Positions 26,317-35,182 of a stretch of DNA of 64,000 nt are shown here, one piece after another (the first letter of the stretch is position 1; every line of letters begins with the position of its first letter). This DNA is from Tengunoibacter tsumagoiensis. Its GTDB lineage: Bacteria > Chloroflexota > Ktedonobacteria > Ktedonobacterales > Ktedonobacteraceae. The position numbers and the translations under genes were made by a program. The stretch is taken from positions 2,603,001 through 2,667,000 of the forward strand of contig NZ_BIFR01000001.1 of NCBI RefSeq assembly GCF_003967535.1, read 5' to 3'. The notes under the pieces are model-generated. The model was not told the origin of the DNA, searched no databases, and worked only from the letters and a program-made list of their open reading frames with translations.

Positions 26317-27828
26317 TTATCGCGATGGTAATAAGCCCAGATAAAAGCCCTGGACCCCATCATCAACAAGCGTATCCAGGCGTGCCTGAACGACCGTATG
26401 ATCCCATGCTTGCTCTTCAGGAAGTCCCTGTACCTCAACGCGGACATAGTTATCGGTTAGCCCTTCCCAGACACCATGTTTGCGTTGTTCAATCAAGACC
26501 GCAGCAGTCTGACCCAGAAACTGTTGGCGGAACAGGCGGCTATGCTCATCGTGTAATTCGAGCAGGCGCTGGCTCCGGGCTTTTTTGATCTCATCTTTAA
26601 TCTGCCCTTTCATACGAGCAGCGGCTGTTCCCTGACGAGGTGAGAAGCGGAAGACATGAGATTTTGCAAACTCCAGTTCTTTCGCCAGCTCATACGTCTG
26701 TTCAAAATCCTCATCGGTTTCAGCAGGAAAGCCAGTGATGATATCAGTGCTGATCGCCACACCAGGAATGAGCCGCTTGGCTTCAGTGATAATGGTGCGA
26801 TAACGATCACTGGTATAACGCCGCGCCATTTTGCGCAGGATCGCATCTGAGCCACTCTGCATAGGGAGATGGAAGTGACGGCACATACGTGGATCTTGCC
26901 AGAGCTCAAGCCACTCTAACTGAAAATCTTCTGGCTCAAGTGAGGAGACACGGATGCGAGGGATCTCGGTCTCGCGCAGCAGCGCTGCGATCAGAACCCC
27001 TAGATCCTGCTTCTCATCGTCATCAGAATGATAATCCCCCAGATGGATTCCAGTCAGAACGATCTCCTGGAAGCCAGCTCGAGCTTTGCGTTGTACCTGT
27101 TCAACGACAGATGCAATGCTACGGCTTCGTGATTTTCCACGGACCGTTGGCACAATACAGTAGGTACAACGATTGTCGCAGCCATCCTGTACCTTCATCT
27201 GTACACGTGTGCGTGAAAAAACACGTTCTCGGGCCTGCTCAGGGATGGCTCTTTGAGGCTCAAAAGGAGTGAGCCGAGAAGGATTGTCGGGCTGCGGTTC
27301 CTCTTCAGTGGCGTCGAAACTGATCCCACCATCGCTGCCAATATGCTGTGTATCTAAGGGGAGTACCGGGAGCGAGCGCCGACCTGTTGTCTGTGTTGTT
27401 TGGTGATCGGTTGCCTCGTTCTCTTCGCTGGCTTCCGCTTCCACTTCCGATACACTTGCTTGTTCCTGCATATGAATGCGGATGCGCTCAATCAGGTCAT
27501 CTTTGCCGCTATTCCCTAATACCAGATCAACGCCTGGCAACCTGGATACAGCTTGTGGATTTAGTTCAGCATAACATCCAGTGACCACGAGCAGAGCATC
27601 GGGACGGCGACGATGGGCCTGTGCAATCAATTGGCGAGAACTGCGATCGCCAAGGTGTGTGACTGTACAGGTATTAACGATATACACATCAGCATTCTCA
27701 GTAAAATCGCGCTGGATAAAGCCAGCGGCATTCATCTGATCGCTGATCGTCTCGCTATCGGCCTGATTGACTTTACAGCCCAGGGTGGTGACGGCGAAAG
27801 TTGTTGCTTGTCTTGGATGCTCGGACAT
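26317..27828 (-). CDS. mtaB: tRNA t6A37 methylthiotransferase
   Basis: 503 residues. The N-terminal UPF0004 domain has LGCKVNQ (Cys18), Cys54 and Cys85 for the second 4Fe-4S cluster. The radical-SAM triad is Cys217, Cys221 and Cys224 in CDNRCTYC, and a TRAM-like domain ends the protein. LGCKVNQ marks the MtaB branch rather than MiaB (LGCQMN). It adds the methylthio group to t6A37 of tRNAs reading ANN codons. An acidic, low-complexity insertion (about 122-198) separates the first two domains and is not in typical MtaB of about 430-450 residues. Confidence 0.93.
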   Translation of the reverse strand: MSEHPRQATTFAVTTLGCKVNQADSETISDQMNAAGFIQRDFTENADVYIVNTCTVTHLGDRSSRQLIAQAHRRRPDALLVVTGCYAELNPQAVSRLPGVDLVLGNSGKDDLIERIRIHMQEQASVSEVEAEASEENEATDHQTTQTTGRRSLPVLPLDTQHIGSDGGISFDATEEEPQPDNPSRLTPFEPQRAIPEQARERVFSRTRVQMKVQDGCDNRCTYCIVPTVRGKSRSRSIASVVEQVQRKARAGFQEIVLTGIHLGDYHSDDDEKQDLGVLIAALLRETEIPRIRVSSLEPEDFQLEWLELWQDPRMCRHFHLPMQSGSDAILRKMARRYTSDRYRTIITEAKRLIPGVAISTDIITGFPAETDEDFEQTYELAKELEFAKSHVFRFSPRQGTAAARMKGQIKDEIKKARSQRLLELHDEHSRLFRQQFLGQTAAVLIEQRKHGVWEGLTDNYVRVEVQGLPEEQAWDHTVVQARLDTLVDDGVQGFYLGLLPSR

Positions 27829-28207
27829 AGTCTCTCTTAATTTCTTGCTTTCTAATAGCCCATTCTGAAATTGTTATTGACGATAGAGGATCGTAAGGAT
27901 TCATTATAACTCATTCTAGCACACTTGGGTAGACGGGGTCTGGCGTGAAATCCAGGGTATTCCAATTCTGATAGAAGAGGGAGAGTGTCTTATCACGATG
28001 GACAAGTGGTGATTTCTTGTCTACAATTGTAAAAGATATTGCAGAACTACCAACAGGTCTGACGGAAAAGGTTTCCCTATCCTCAAGGCCAGGTTTTTGT
28101 GTGCCATCGAGCTCTCTTTGAGAGAGAACAGGGCCTCAAGTCTCTTATTGCGTTGAGATTGTGGCCAGGATAGCTATCTGTCAGACAGTTGAAATCGAGG
28201 AGTAAGC
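27829..28207. other. Divergent intergenic region, mtaB / uridine-kinase-like gene
   Basis: 379 bp without a gene. A TATAAT box on the minus strand at 27903-27908 could serve mtaB, but no -35 matches. AGGAG before 28208 is the ribosome site of the next gene. Nothing else is recognisable. Confidence 0.4.
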
Positions 28208-28852
28208 ATGTTACGAGCGCCAGCCCTACTAGTAGATTATACAGAACTACCCGCAGCCGAGCTCTATTTAGTGGCGGGACCGGCAGCTTCTGGAAAAACA
28301 ACCTTTGCGAAGGCCCTGGCTCAGCATCTGAATGCAACAATTCTCTCATTAGACAACTACTATCTGGATGAAGATGCAGTTGTGCTAGAGTATGACGAGA
28401 GATATGGCCATGTGGCGCAATGGGATAGTCCAGAAGCCTTTGATCTTCTCTCCTTCCAGCAGAATATTCGTGATCTGATACAGACAGGGCAGGCTCAGAT
28501 TCCGAGTTACAGCTTTGCAAAGAATTGTCGGGATGGTTTCCAGACTCTGACAAAAGGTGAGGGGCAGGCTCTGATCATTGAGGGGCTCTATAGCATTCGT
28601 TTTCAGCCTCTTCTAGAAGAGATTACTGATTCGGTTACAACTATTTTTGTGCAGGCTGAACGTGAGACGCGCTGGGTCCGTCGGCGTATTCGAGATCTGC
28701 AAGAGCGAGGGAAAGTAGCCGAAGATTTTGAGCGCCGCTATCATTTTGTCACAGCGGCCGAACAGCGCTGGCTGCTTGAACAAGAGCACCATGCCGAATA
28801 TATTTTAGCAACCGATCATCCAGGATTTTCCTATGAAAAATTTTTCCAGTAA
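28208..28852 (+). CDS. Uridine kinase-like P-loop protein
   Basis: 214 residues. Walker A GPAASGKTT lies at 24-32, then LSLDNYYLD and QWDSPEAFD, which match the uridine/phosphoribulokinase family segments (SxDxFY and NxDxPxAFD). The central EGLYSIR replaces the usual EGIL. Nucleoside phosphorylation is likely; the preferred nucleoside is uncertain. AGGAG lies 6 bp before the ATG. Monocistronic. Confidence 0.8.
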   Translation: MLRAPALLVDYTELPAAELYLVAGPAASGKTTFAKALAQHLNATILSLDNYYLDEDAVVLEYDERYGHVAQWDSPEAFDLLSFQQNIRDLIQTGQAQIPSYSFAKNCRDGFQTLTKGEGQALIIEGLYSIRFQPLLEEITDSVTTIFVQAERETRWVRRRIRDLQERGKVAEDFERRYHFVTAAEQRWLLEQEHHAEYILATDHPGFSYEKFFQ

Positions 28853-28913
28853 AAGAGGCCAGTACTGTACATCTGCTTATGCGAAGAGCAAGAGGGCAGA
28901 CTACAAGCTTTTT

Positions 28914-29576
28914 TTACTCAGCATGGTCCGTTTTTGCAGCCGTTTGCTCAGTCTGGATAGGCGATATGGCCGGGACAGGCTGATAAACGGGGGCAGGCGT
29001 ATATGTAGCAGGATATGATTGAGGGCGATAGTAGTGAGGAATGGTCTGCTGAGCGGACTCCAGCAAGCTCTTCTGCATCAGTGGGAGAGCGAACCAGACA
29101 TTTCCTAAACCGAACAACGTCCCCGTAAGCAGGCGCAGCACCCAATCGCTCTCCCGCAGACCAAACATCTGTGTAATCCCATCGAATGCGATAGGCAGGA
29201 TCATCAACCCCCATAGCCACCAGGGGATGCCGGGAATACGCTTCTTGCTCAGTACAAAGATCAGGCTACCCACAAACATTGAGGCATAGATAGAGAAATT
29301 GCGAGCGCACATCCCCAGTTGATGACCAAAGATATAGAAGGAGTGCGACGGAATCTGGGCGCAGACATAATGCAGGGTAAAAAAGATGGGCTTGGAAAGT
29401 GCATCCAGACCAAAGTAAGAGAGGAAGGGAACCGAGATGGCGGCAAAGACCAGCAGGCCCAGAATGACCGTTACGCCATGGGCCCAATAGGTGAGCATGG
29501 CATCACCCATCTGATCAGCTATGCGATGAAAACCGCCCTGACGGGGTGCCTGAGAGTGATATGGTTGTGTTGCCAT
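28914..29576 (-). CDS. DUF2085-family membrane protein
   Basis: 220 residues from the ATG at 29576, where AAGGA stands 7 bp upstream; a longer frame to 29654 would overlap the glutaredoxin gene. About five hydrophobic segments are present. The DUF2085 signature CAQIPSHSFYIFGHQLGMCARN has paired Cys and His that could bind a metal or a cofactor. The C-terminus is a Pro/Tyr-rich tail ending in charged residues. Function is unknown. It sits 46 bp after a glutaredoxin-like gene in the same direction, so a redox link is possible. Confidence 0.82.
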   Translation of the reverse strand: MATQPYHSQAPRQGGFHRIADQMGDAMLTYWAHGVTVILGLLVFAAISVPFLSYFGLDALSKPIFFTLHYVCAQIPSHSFYIFGHQLGMCARNFSIYASMFVGSLIFVLSKKRIPGIPWWLWGLMILPIAFDGITQMFGLRESDWVLRLLTGTLFGLGNVWFALPLMQKSLLESAQQTIPHYYRPQSYPATYTPAPVYQPVPAISPIQTEQTAAKTDHAE

Positions 29577-29622
29577 GGTCAGTTCCTTCTCTAATAGTAT
29601 CTCTAGCAGCTTATTCTCTGCC

Positions 29623-29883
29623 TCAAGTAAGCTGAAAGGCGTCAGCCAATTCATTATACTCTATACGCCCTTCGGCAACAATAGTTTCGTTAAGCAGGAT
29701 AACGGGGATGCGATAGCGATACTGTTCAAAGAGCTGAAGATCGTTGCGAATATCGATCTCTGTCAGATCGTAGTCAACCTGGCTGGCGATTTCATCAAGA
29801 AGATCGCGAGCAGTATCACAGAGATGACAGCCGGCCTTTGTATAAAAAGTAATCTGTGGTAAAGAAGATGGATGGTGGCTCAA
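29623..29883 (-). CDS. Glutaredoxin-like protein (DUF836 type)
   Basis: 86 residues starting at a TTG; GAAAGG lies 9 bp upstream. Active-site pair C19-H-L-C22 in KAGCHLC, cis-Pro region YRIPVILLN. It resembles small NrdH/DUF836 thioredoxin-fold proteins that pass electrons in the cytoplasm. The DUF2085 membrane protein follows in the same direction. Confidence 0.85.
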   Translation of the reverse strand: MSHHPSSLPQITFYTKAGCHLCDTARDLLDEIASQVDYDLTEIDIRNDLQLFEQYRYRIPVILLNETIVAEGRIEYNELADAFQLT

Positions 29884-30169
29884 GCTTCAGGACCTTTCGT
29901 TGAGAGTTGTGAGCACATCATAGCACATTTTCTTTTCTCACTGTGAACAATGTTGGCCGTACAACTCAGAAATCTCCTTACACCTCCTGATGATTGTGAG
30001 CAATGAAATCTGCTTGCATTGTGATCCTAGCATATAATGCGACATTTGTCTGTAGTCTTCCTTACAGTCGTAGATAGAAATTTTTTCTATACTGGTGGTA
30101 TGGGTAGAATTTCTCTCTCTGAAGTTTGTTACATGTATGATCGTCAAAGTGAAAGGATAGGCGAAAAGA

Positions 30170-30889
30170 ATGAGTAACATACACCCACAACGACTGTATC
30201 TCCTCCAACTGGCGTCAGCAAATGTGCCATTGGGAGCGGGCCGCACCATGGAGATGATCCAGGGCTGCTATGTCATAGAGATGAGTAATGGGCAGCATAT
30301 TCTCATTGATAGTGGAATGCCTTCTGATGTTCCGCAACCCGGTCAGGATGAGTCAACAGTATTGAAGCAGCTTGCCGCGTTAGATCTCAGCCCAGCCGAC
30401 ATTGATTTTCTTGTTTGTACACACTTTGATATTGATCATGCAGGGTACCACGATCATTTTCCAGGTGCCGAACTCATTGTTCAGCGCGAGCACTATACTC
30501 TAGCGAGAAGTGGGCATCCACGGTATGCTGGAGCACGTTCTCATTGGGATCATCCAGAGCTACGTTATCGCCTGATTGATGGAGACAGTGAGCTTGTACC
30601 AGGAGTAAGACTTTTAGAGACGAGTGGGCATGCACCGGGACATCAGTCGGTGCTGGTGAATCTGCCTCAATCGGGTCCAGTTCTGTTAGCCATTGATGCC
30701 GTTATGATGGAGCGATTATTTACGGTTGAGCGTAAGGCATGGCCGATGGATGATAACGAAGAGCAGCTTCGAGCGAGCACGCAAAAGTTATTGGATATAG
30801 TTGAGCGTGAGCAGGTCTCTCTTGTCGTATTTGGACATGATGGTCAGCAGTGGAAAACGCTCAAGAAGGCGCCAGATTACTACGAATAA
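30170..30889 (+). CDS. Metallo-beta-lactamase-fold hydrolase, AHL-lactonase-like family
   Basis: 239 residues. The zinc motif is THFDIDHAG (HxDxDH), followed by the downstream His in SGHAPGH, the Asp in LAIDAV and the C-terminal FGHDG. The HFDIDHAG spacing and overall length match the AiiA-like N-acyl-homoserine lactonase family, whose members also include general lactonases. Whether it acts on quorum signals is not known. AAAGGA lies 12 bp before the ATG, which is rather far. A bidirectional hairpin follows. Confidence 0.83.
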   Translation: MSNIHPQRLYLLQLASANVPLGAGRTMEMIQGCYVIEMSNGQHILIDSGMPSDVPQPGQDESTVLKQLAALDLSPADIDFLVCTHFDIDHAGYHDHFPGAELIVQREHYTLARSGHPRYAGARSHWDHPELRYRLIDGDSELVPGVRLLETSGHAPGHQSVLVNLPQSGPVLLAIDAVMMERLFTVERKAWPMDDNEEQLRASTQKLLDIVEREQVSLVVFGHDGQQWKTLKKAPDYYE

Positions 30890-30900
30890 CGACTATCATG

Positions 30901-30944
30901 AACAAGCAGGAGACAGTCAATCAATTGACTGTCCCCTGCTTGTT
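30901..30944. terminator. Bidirectional hairpin between convergent genes
   Basis: Twenty-one-base arms (30901-30921 and 30924-30944) with one mismatch and a 2-nt loop, between the MBL gene and typA, which converge here. Confidence 0.75.
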
Positions 30945-30962
30945 GTGCTGTGAGAGACGAAA

Positions 30963-32819
30963 TTAATCTGAATCACGCATGCGAGAGCGCTCATTCTGAG
31001 TAAGATAGCGTTTGCGCAGGCGGATCGTTTTGGGAGTTACTTCGACCAGCTCATCATTATTGATAAAGTCCAGTGATTGCTCAAGGCTCATCAAGATTGG
31101 AGGAGTCAGGCGAACCGAGATATCCGAGGTAGAGGAGCGAATATTGGTCTTCTGCTTCTCCTTACAGACGTTCACAGCCATATCCATAGGACGAGTATTC
31201 AGGCCAACGATCATCCCCTCGTAGACAGGCGTGCCTGGTTCGATAAAGGTATCGCCGCGCTGCTGAGCATTGTTCAGGCCATACGTGACAGCCACGCCCT
31301 GCTCAGAAGCAATCAGAGCACCATTACGGGCGGTATTGATCTTTCCCATCCATGGCTCAAAGCCGATAAGCAGGCTATTCATCGCACCATTGCCCTTCGT
31401 CAGGGTCAGGAACGAGTTACGGAAGCCAATCAGGCCGCGGGTCGGGATCTTATATTCGATACGTACATTTCCACTGCCATCATTATGCATATTGGAGAGT
31501 TGAGCCTTACGAATGGCCAGCGTCTCGGTCAGCACACCGATATAAGTATCCTTTGTATCGATCGTAAGATGTTCAAATGGCTCCTGGATATGCCCATTCT
31601 CATCCTCGCGGGTAATGACCTCAGGACGGGAGACCTGGAACTCATAGCCCTCGCGGCGCAGAGACTCGATCAAGACCGAGAGGTGTAGCTCGCCACGACC
31701 AGAGACCACGAACTCATCGGGACTGCTGCCATCAACGACACGCAGGCTTACATTCGTCTCTAACTCCCGATAGAGGCGAGCGCGCAATTGGCGAGAGGTA
31801 GAAAACTTGCCTTCGCGTCCTGCGAATGGACTGGTATTTACCCCAAAGGTCATTTTCAGGGTTGGCTCAGTAATCGTAATCGATGGGAGAGCCTCAGGAT
31901 TATCTGCATCGGCAATCGTCTCACCAATATTGGCATCAGCGATACCCGTTACTGCTACAATATCGCCAGCCATTGCGGCATCCGTCTCAGCCTTTTGAAG
32001 GCCTTTGTACGTAAAGACCAGATTGATCTTCTGGCGTGTCACATTGCCATCGCGATCGATGCGTGAAACAGCCGAAGCAGGGGTCATCTTCCCACGGATA
32101 ATACGACCAATGGCATATTTTCCCTTATAATCGTCGTAGTCCAGGGCCGTCACCAGCATCTGTAGAGGCGCTTCAACGTCCACCTTAGGAGCAGGGACTG
32201 TCTTCAGGATCGTCTCAAAGAGAGGCTCGAGATCCTTCTGCTCATCTTCAGGATTGAGCATCGCCACGCCAGCGCGGCCAATGGCATAGAGTACCGGGAA
32301 ATTGAGATGGTGATCCTGTGTCGCCAGTTCCAGGAAAAGATCCTGCGTCTCATCGACCACATCAGCGATCCGAGCATCTTTACGATCAATCTTATTTACC
32401 ACCACAATGGGTTGCAGATTGAGCTCAAGAGCCTTCTGAAGCACAAAACGTGTCTGAGGCATCGGCCCCTCAGCGGCATCGACCAGCAAGATACAGCCAT
32501 CGGCCATCGTCAGAACGCGCTCGACCTCACCACCGAAGTCTGCGTGCCCTGGAGTATCAATGATATTAATTTTCACGCCGCGATAGCTAATCGCCGTGTT
32601 TTTCGCTAGAATGGTGATACCACGCTCACGCTCTTGATCGTTGGAGTCCATAATCAACTCACCGACCTGCTGATTGTCGCGGAAAATGTGGCTCTGCTTG
32701 AGCAGCCCATCGACCAGCGTTGTTTTTCCATGGTCTACGTGGGCAATAATGGCGACGTTACGAATATCTTCTCGTACCTTCAAATTTGAACCTTCTTGTA
32801 AAGCCGTTTCAGCCTGCAT
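30963..32819 (-). CDS. typA: Ribosome-associated translational GTPase TypA/BipA
   Basis: 618 residues, full length. G1 [10 protein letters not shown]2 RGITI, G3 [14 protein letters not shown]4 NKIDR. The C-terminus has the conserved [14 protein letters not shown] region and [14 protein letters not shown]. It acts on the ribosome in stress and cold adaptation and in 50S assembly. The only good Shine-Dalgarno (GGAGG) is about 15 bp before the ATG, longer than usual. No nearer alternative start exists in frame. Confidence 0.96.
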   Translation of the reverse strand: MQAETALQEGSNLKVREDIRNVAIIAHVDHGKTTLVDGLLKQSHIFRDNQQVGELIMDSNDQERERGITILAKNTAISYRGVKINIIDTPGHADFGGEVERVLTMADGCILLVDAAEGPMPQTRFVLQKALELNLQPIVVVNKIDRKDARIADVVDETQDLFLELATQDHHLNFPVLYAIGRAGVAMLNPEDEQKDLEPLFETILKTVPAPKVDVEAPLQMLVTALDYDDYKGKYAIGRIIRGKMTPASAVSRIDRDGNVTRQKINLVFTYKGLQKAETDAAMAGDIVAVTGIADANIGETIADADNPEALPSITITEPTLKMTFGVNTSPFAGREGKFSTSRQLRARLYRELETNVSLRVVDGSSPDEFVVSGRGELHLSVLIESLRREGYEFQVSRPEVITREDENGHIQEPFEHLTIDTKDTYIGVLTETLAIRKAQLSNMHNDGSGNVRIEYKIPTRGLIGFRNSFLTLTKGNGAMNSLLIGFEPWMGKINTARNGALIASEQGVAVTYGLNNAQQRGDTFIEPGTPVYEGMIVGLNTRPMDMAVNVCKEKQKTNIRSSTSDISVRLTPPILMSLEQSLDFINNDELVEVTPKTIRLRKRYLTQNERSRMRDSD

Positions 32820-33377
32820 AATAGTTTTTTAATTCCTCCAAATTGCAGCAGAGTTGACAGCAAAAAACGCATGTCTGTAGATGAGCGCTTGCTGGTGGTC
32901 TTGTACTATCGCATTGACTCTTCTGCGTAACGATGTAAAAAGCGTATCTAAAAGAAAGCGCTGGTGATATGAATATGTGTGTAAATCTTTTCATACACCA
33001 AAGATCGTCTTCACGTTTGCATGATCAGGCCGTTGCTTTACAACATTGGGATCAACGCCTTCGCCAGTAGGATCGTGGCTGAATATGTCGCAAGTCGTGA
33101 GACCGCTTTATGTGGCAATACTGCTTCCTTACAGATTGCATAAAATTGTTCCCGTAAGATTTTATCCTAATAATCGCTATCTGTCGAGTCTTCTTAGGGG
33201 ACTGATAGCGGTCGCTGACGTATTCCCAACGACGATACTTGTGGTAGCGTCACCAAAAATGCAGGGGAGAGCAGTTCAAGTGGTATGCCAGCAGTGGCAA
33301 CTCCTCTCCTCCTATTGTACCCAATTTCAGCGAAATTTGATAGGAGGGCATCCTATCAAAGTACTAACGATTGCCCT
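32820..33377. other. Gene-free region flanking the insertion element
   Basis: 558 bp. Its notable feature is a perfect hairpin at 33336-33360, with 10-bp arms TTTGATAGGA / TCCTATCAAA and a 5-nt loop, 17 bp from the inferred element end. The left arm also can pair with CCTCCTAT around 33310, giving two alternative folds. A 98-codon frame from 33085 runs into the element but shows no ribosome site or family likeness. The typA promoter must lie at 32820-32950 but is not clear. Confidence 0.5.
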
Positions 33378-33640
33378 GTGACACTCCGCACGCCCTCAAG
33401 GGACGGCGGCTTCTTCCACTCCGAGGTACGCGGTCTTCTGAGTCGGTGCCTCGTAGAAGCAACTCGGTGAAGACCGTACTTGATCCGGAATAGACGGGGA
33501 GCGCTCTTCCATCCAGAGCGAATCCCCAGGGTGGTGCCTGACCCCTGATCCGTTGCGTGCCCAGTTAGAGGAATAGATGGTTCCCCGTCCCCTCTGGCGT
33601 CCTGGCAGCAGACCACACCTGATGCTTACGCATCCCTCTC
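33378..33640 (-). ncRNA. Candidate omega (re)RNA of TnpB
   Basis: On the minus strand the region from the end of tnpB to the right end is rich in stems: CGGTCTTC (33431-33438) with GAAGACCG (33469-33476), CGAGG (33422-33426) with CCTCG (33449-33453), GCTCT/AGAGC near 33500-33520, and a terminal stem around CCGTCCC-TTGA-GGGCG. In known TnpB systems the RNA overlaps the 3' end of tnpB and runs to the element end, with the guide being the flanking host sequence. Here the guide would start near 33377 and read leftwards. The 5' limit is a guess. Confidence 0.5.
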
Positions 33641-34954
33641 ATGACCAGCATGAGGAGTGGAAGGCTTTTTCTGGTGGCGTGTGATGAGACGCTGACCGAC
33701 GACCAGCGCGGCGTTCCTATCGGCGTTGCCCTTCATACTGCAAGCTGAGCAAGACACCAACGGAGCTCCTACCGTGTAGCCTTGTGCGGGTTGTCCCTGG
33801 CGATAGCGTGCCACAGGTGCATGGCAACGGGCGCACTCACGACTGGTATTGCGAGGCGAGACTCGACTGGTCAGTATGCCTGCGTTATAGGCTTTGTACT
33901 TGCTATAGGCAAAAATGCGCCCTTTCATCCAGAAGGCTCGTTTGCTATTGCCCCGGCGACTGTATTTGCCCTTTTCGGGCTTCAAATTGCCGAGATGCTC
34001 AAAGACCAGAATGGTTGCGCCCCATTGCTGAGCAAACTGGATAATGCGAACACTGATCTGATGGGCAAGATCTTCATCACGATCACGGATCTTACACCAC
34101 AGGGCGGCATTATCTTGCTCCCCTTCGGCGATCAAACCCGTTTTGTTGCGGTTGCGTGCAATTTTGCCAAGCTGCTGCTTCCTAAAGCCGTTCAGTTCTT
34201 TGCCTCCTTTGAGGAAGGTGGAGGCAAGTGGCGTGCCTTTGGCAGTCTGGATCACACACACAGCGAGATTCTCACCGAAATTCAAGTCGACCGAGCAGAG
34301 CTTCGTGTCGGGATCGGTCACTTGTTCCGCAATTTTGGCTGGCCCTTTGAAGGTTTTTTCGAGGGGCGTATGGAGCCGCCACGTTGCACCCTTGCAAACG
34401 AGTGAAGGGCTCCCCAATTCATATCCTTCGGCAACATCACGACCTTGTGTTCTCACCTTCACCCAATTCCAGCAGGTCCCGTTCCAGATCTTAACCATGG
34501 TTGTTTCTGCTGTTCGCTCTTTCCACATCCCAGCGTACAACGGAACCGATTTGTTCCAGGTGCGTGGAGGGACTGGCGGGCGGGCTTTGTACTTCTTGCC
34601 CCTAGCCTCCGCTTTGGTTTTCTGTGCTCTCCAGCGATACAGATGCGAAAAGAAGGAGCGAGCAGAACCCAGAGCAGCATTGATGGCAGCACGGCGAAAC
34701 AGTGCAGGGATGTCAGGGGCAAGAGCTTGAAGTGGCATGATGGGATCAGGAGTCTCTTTGGTGGTGTGGGTGAGCTTTTCCAGGGCCGTGAGTGCTTCTT
34801 TGTTTGAAAGCTGGAGCAGATTCTCATGGGCGTTGATCACGTCAAAGTAAAAGCACACGACACGGTTAAACAACGCCTGATTGGTTGCAAACCATTCGTG
34901 ATGGTTTGGCTGACAGGTGAGCGTTTGCCTCAACGTGATCGTCGTCTTTGCCAT
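33626..34954 (-). CDS. tnpB: RNA-guided endonuclease TnpB (IS605 OrfB family)
   Basis: 442 residues. The RuvC triad is complete: Asp223 in CSVDLNFG, Glu319 in LVFEHLGNL and Asp412 in NADRNAA. The zinc ribbon uses C374-x2-C377 and C402-x2-C405. The C-terminal 20 residues are basic and probably bind RNA. All catalytic residues are intact, so the nuclease is likely active, cutting DNA next to a short 5' motif with its omega RNA. AAAGGA lies 9 bp before the ATG, and a strong promoter precedes it. Long frames on the opposite strand are shadows of this gene. Confidence 0.92.
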   Translation of the reverse strand: MAKTTITLRQTLTCQPNHHEWFATNQALFNRVVCFYFDVINAHENLLQLSNKEALTALEKLTHTTKETPDPIMPLQALAPDIPALFRRAAINAALGSARSFFSHLYRWRAQKTKAEARGKKYKARPPVPPRTWNKSVPLYAGMWKERTAETTMVKIWNGTCWNWVKVRTQGRDVAEGYELGSPSLVCKGATWRLHTPLEKTFKGPAKIAEQVTDPDTKLCSVDLNFGENLAVCVIQTAKGTPLASTFLKGGKELNGFRKQQLGKIARNRNKTGLIAEGEQDNAALWCKIRDRDEDLAHQISVRIIQFAQQWGATILVFEHLGNLKPEKGKYSRRGNSKRAFWMKGRIFAYSKYKAYNAGILTSRVSPRNTSRECARCHAPVARYRQGQPAQGYTVGAPLVSCSACSMKGNADRNAALVVGQRLITRHQKKPSTPHAGHERDA

Positions 34955-35008
34955 GTCTGAGAATCCTTTCGATAGAGAAAGAAAGCATTCTATCCCTTTT
35001 ATTTCTTC

Positions 35009-35037
35009 AGCATATCAAATATATCCTCATTTGTCAA
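35009..35037 (-). promoter_or_regulatory. tnpB promoter
   Basis: On the minus strand TTGACA (35032-35037), a 17-bp spacer and TATGCT (35009-35014). The start would be near 35002, giving a 48-nt leader. Confidence 0.65.
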
Positions 35038-35084
35038 TTGATTGATTGAACAAAAAAGAAAGCAAACAAGGCTAAAGCCGGAAT

Positions 35085-35134
35085 AAACCCGCCTTACCGC
35101 ATGGGTTGAAACCACAACGGCTTGCGGCGGGTTT
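35085..35134 (-). repeat. Left-end imperfect palindrome of the IS element
   Basis: AAACCCGCC (35085-35093) and GGCGGGTTT (35126-35134) form the outer stem, with CCGC / GCGG as an alternative inner pair. A sub-terminal hairpin of this kind is what TnpA recognises in IS200/IS605 elements. Confidence 0.6.
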
Positions 35135-35182
35135 CGCGGTCAGGGCCAATATGTGCAAATGTCAGGACTTCGTCTACTGCTA

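Larger units (their letters stand above)
33378..35140 (-). mobile_element. IS200/IS605-type element carrying only tnpB (IS1341-like)
   Basis: The boundaries are inferred, not proven. The right end is placed where the folded 3' region finishes (GGAGTGTCA on the minus strand); the left end is placed just outside a hairpin at 35085-35134. The element carries tnpB and no tnpA transposase, so movement would need a TnpA in trans. No target duplication is expected in this family. Base composition (about 55% GC) and codon use differ a little from the neighbours. Confidence 0.7.

Noticed and set aside
33085..33381. 98-codon plus-strand frame running into the IS right end
   Set aside because: No ribosome site, no family likeness, and its last codons lie in a perfect hairpin; a gene cut by the element cannot be shown.
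33782..34730. Long plus-strand frames of 207 and 195 codons
   Set aside because: They are antisense to tnpB, whose catalytic motifs are all present on the minus strand.
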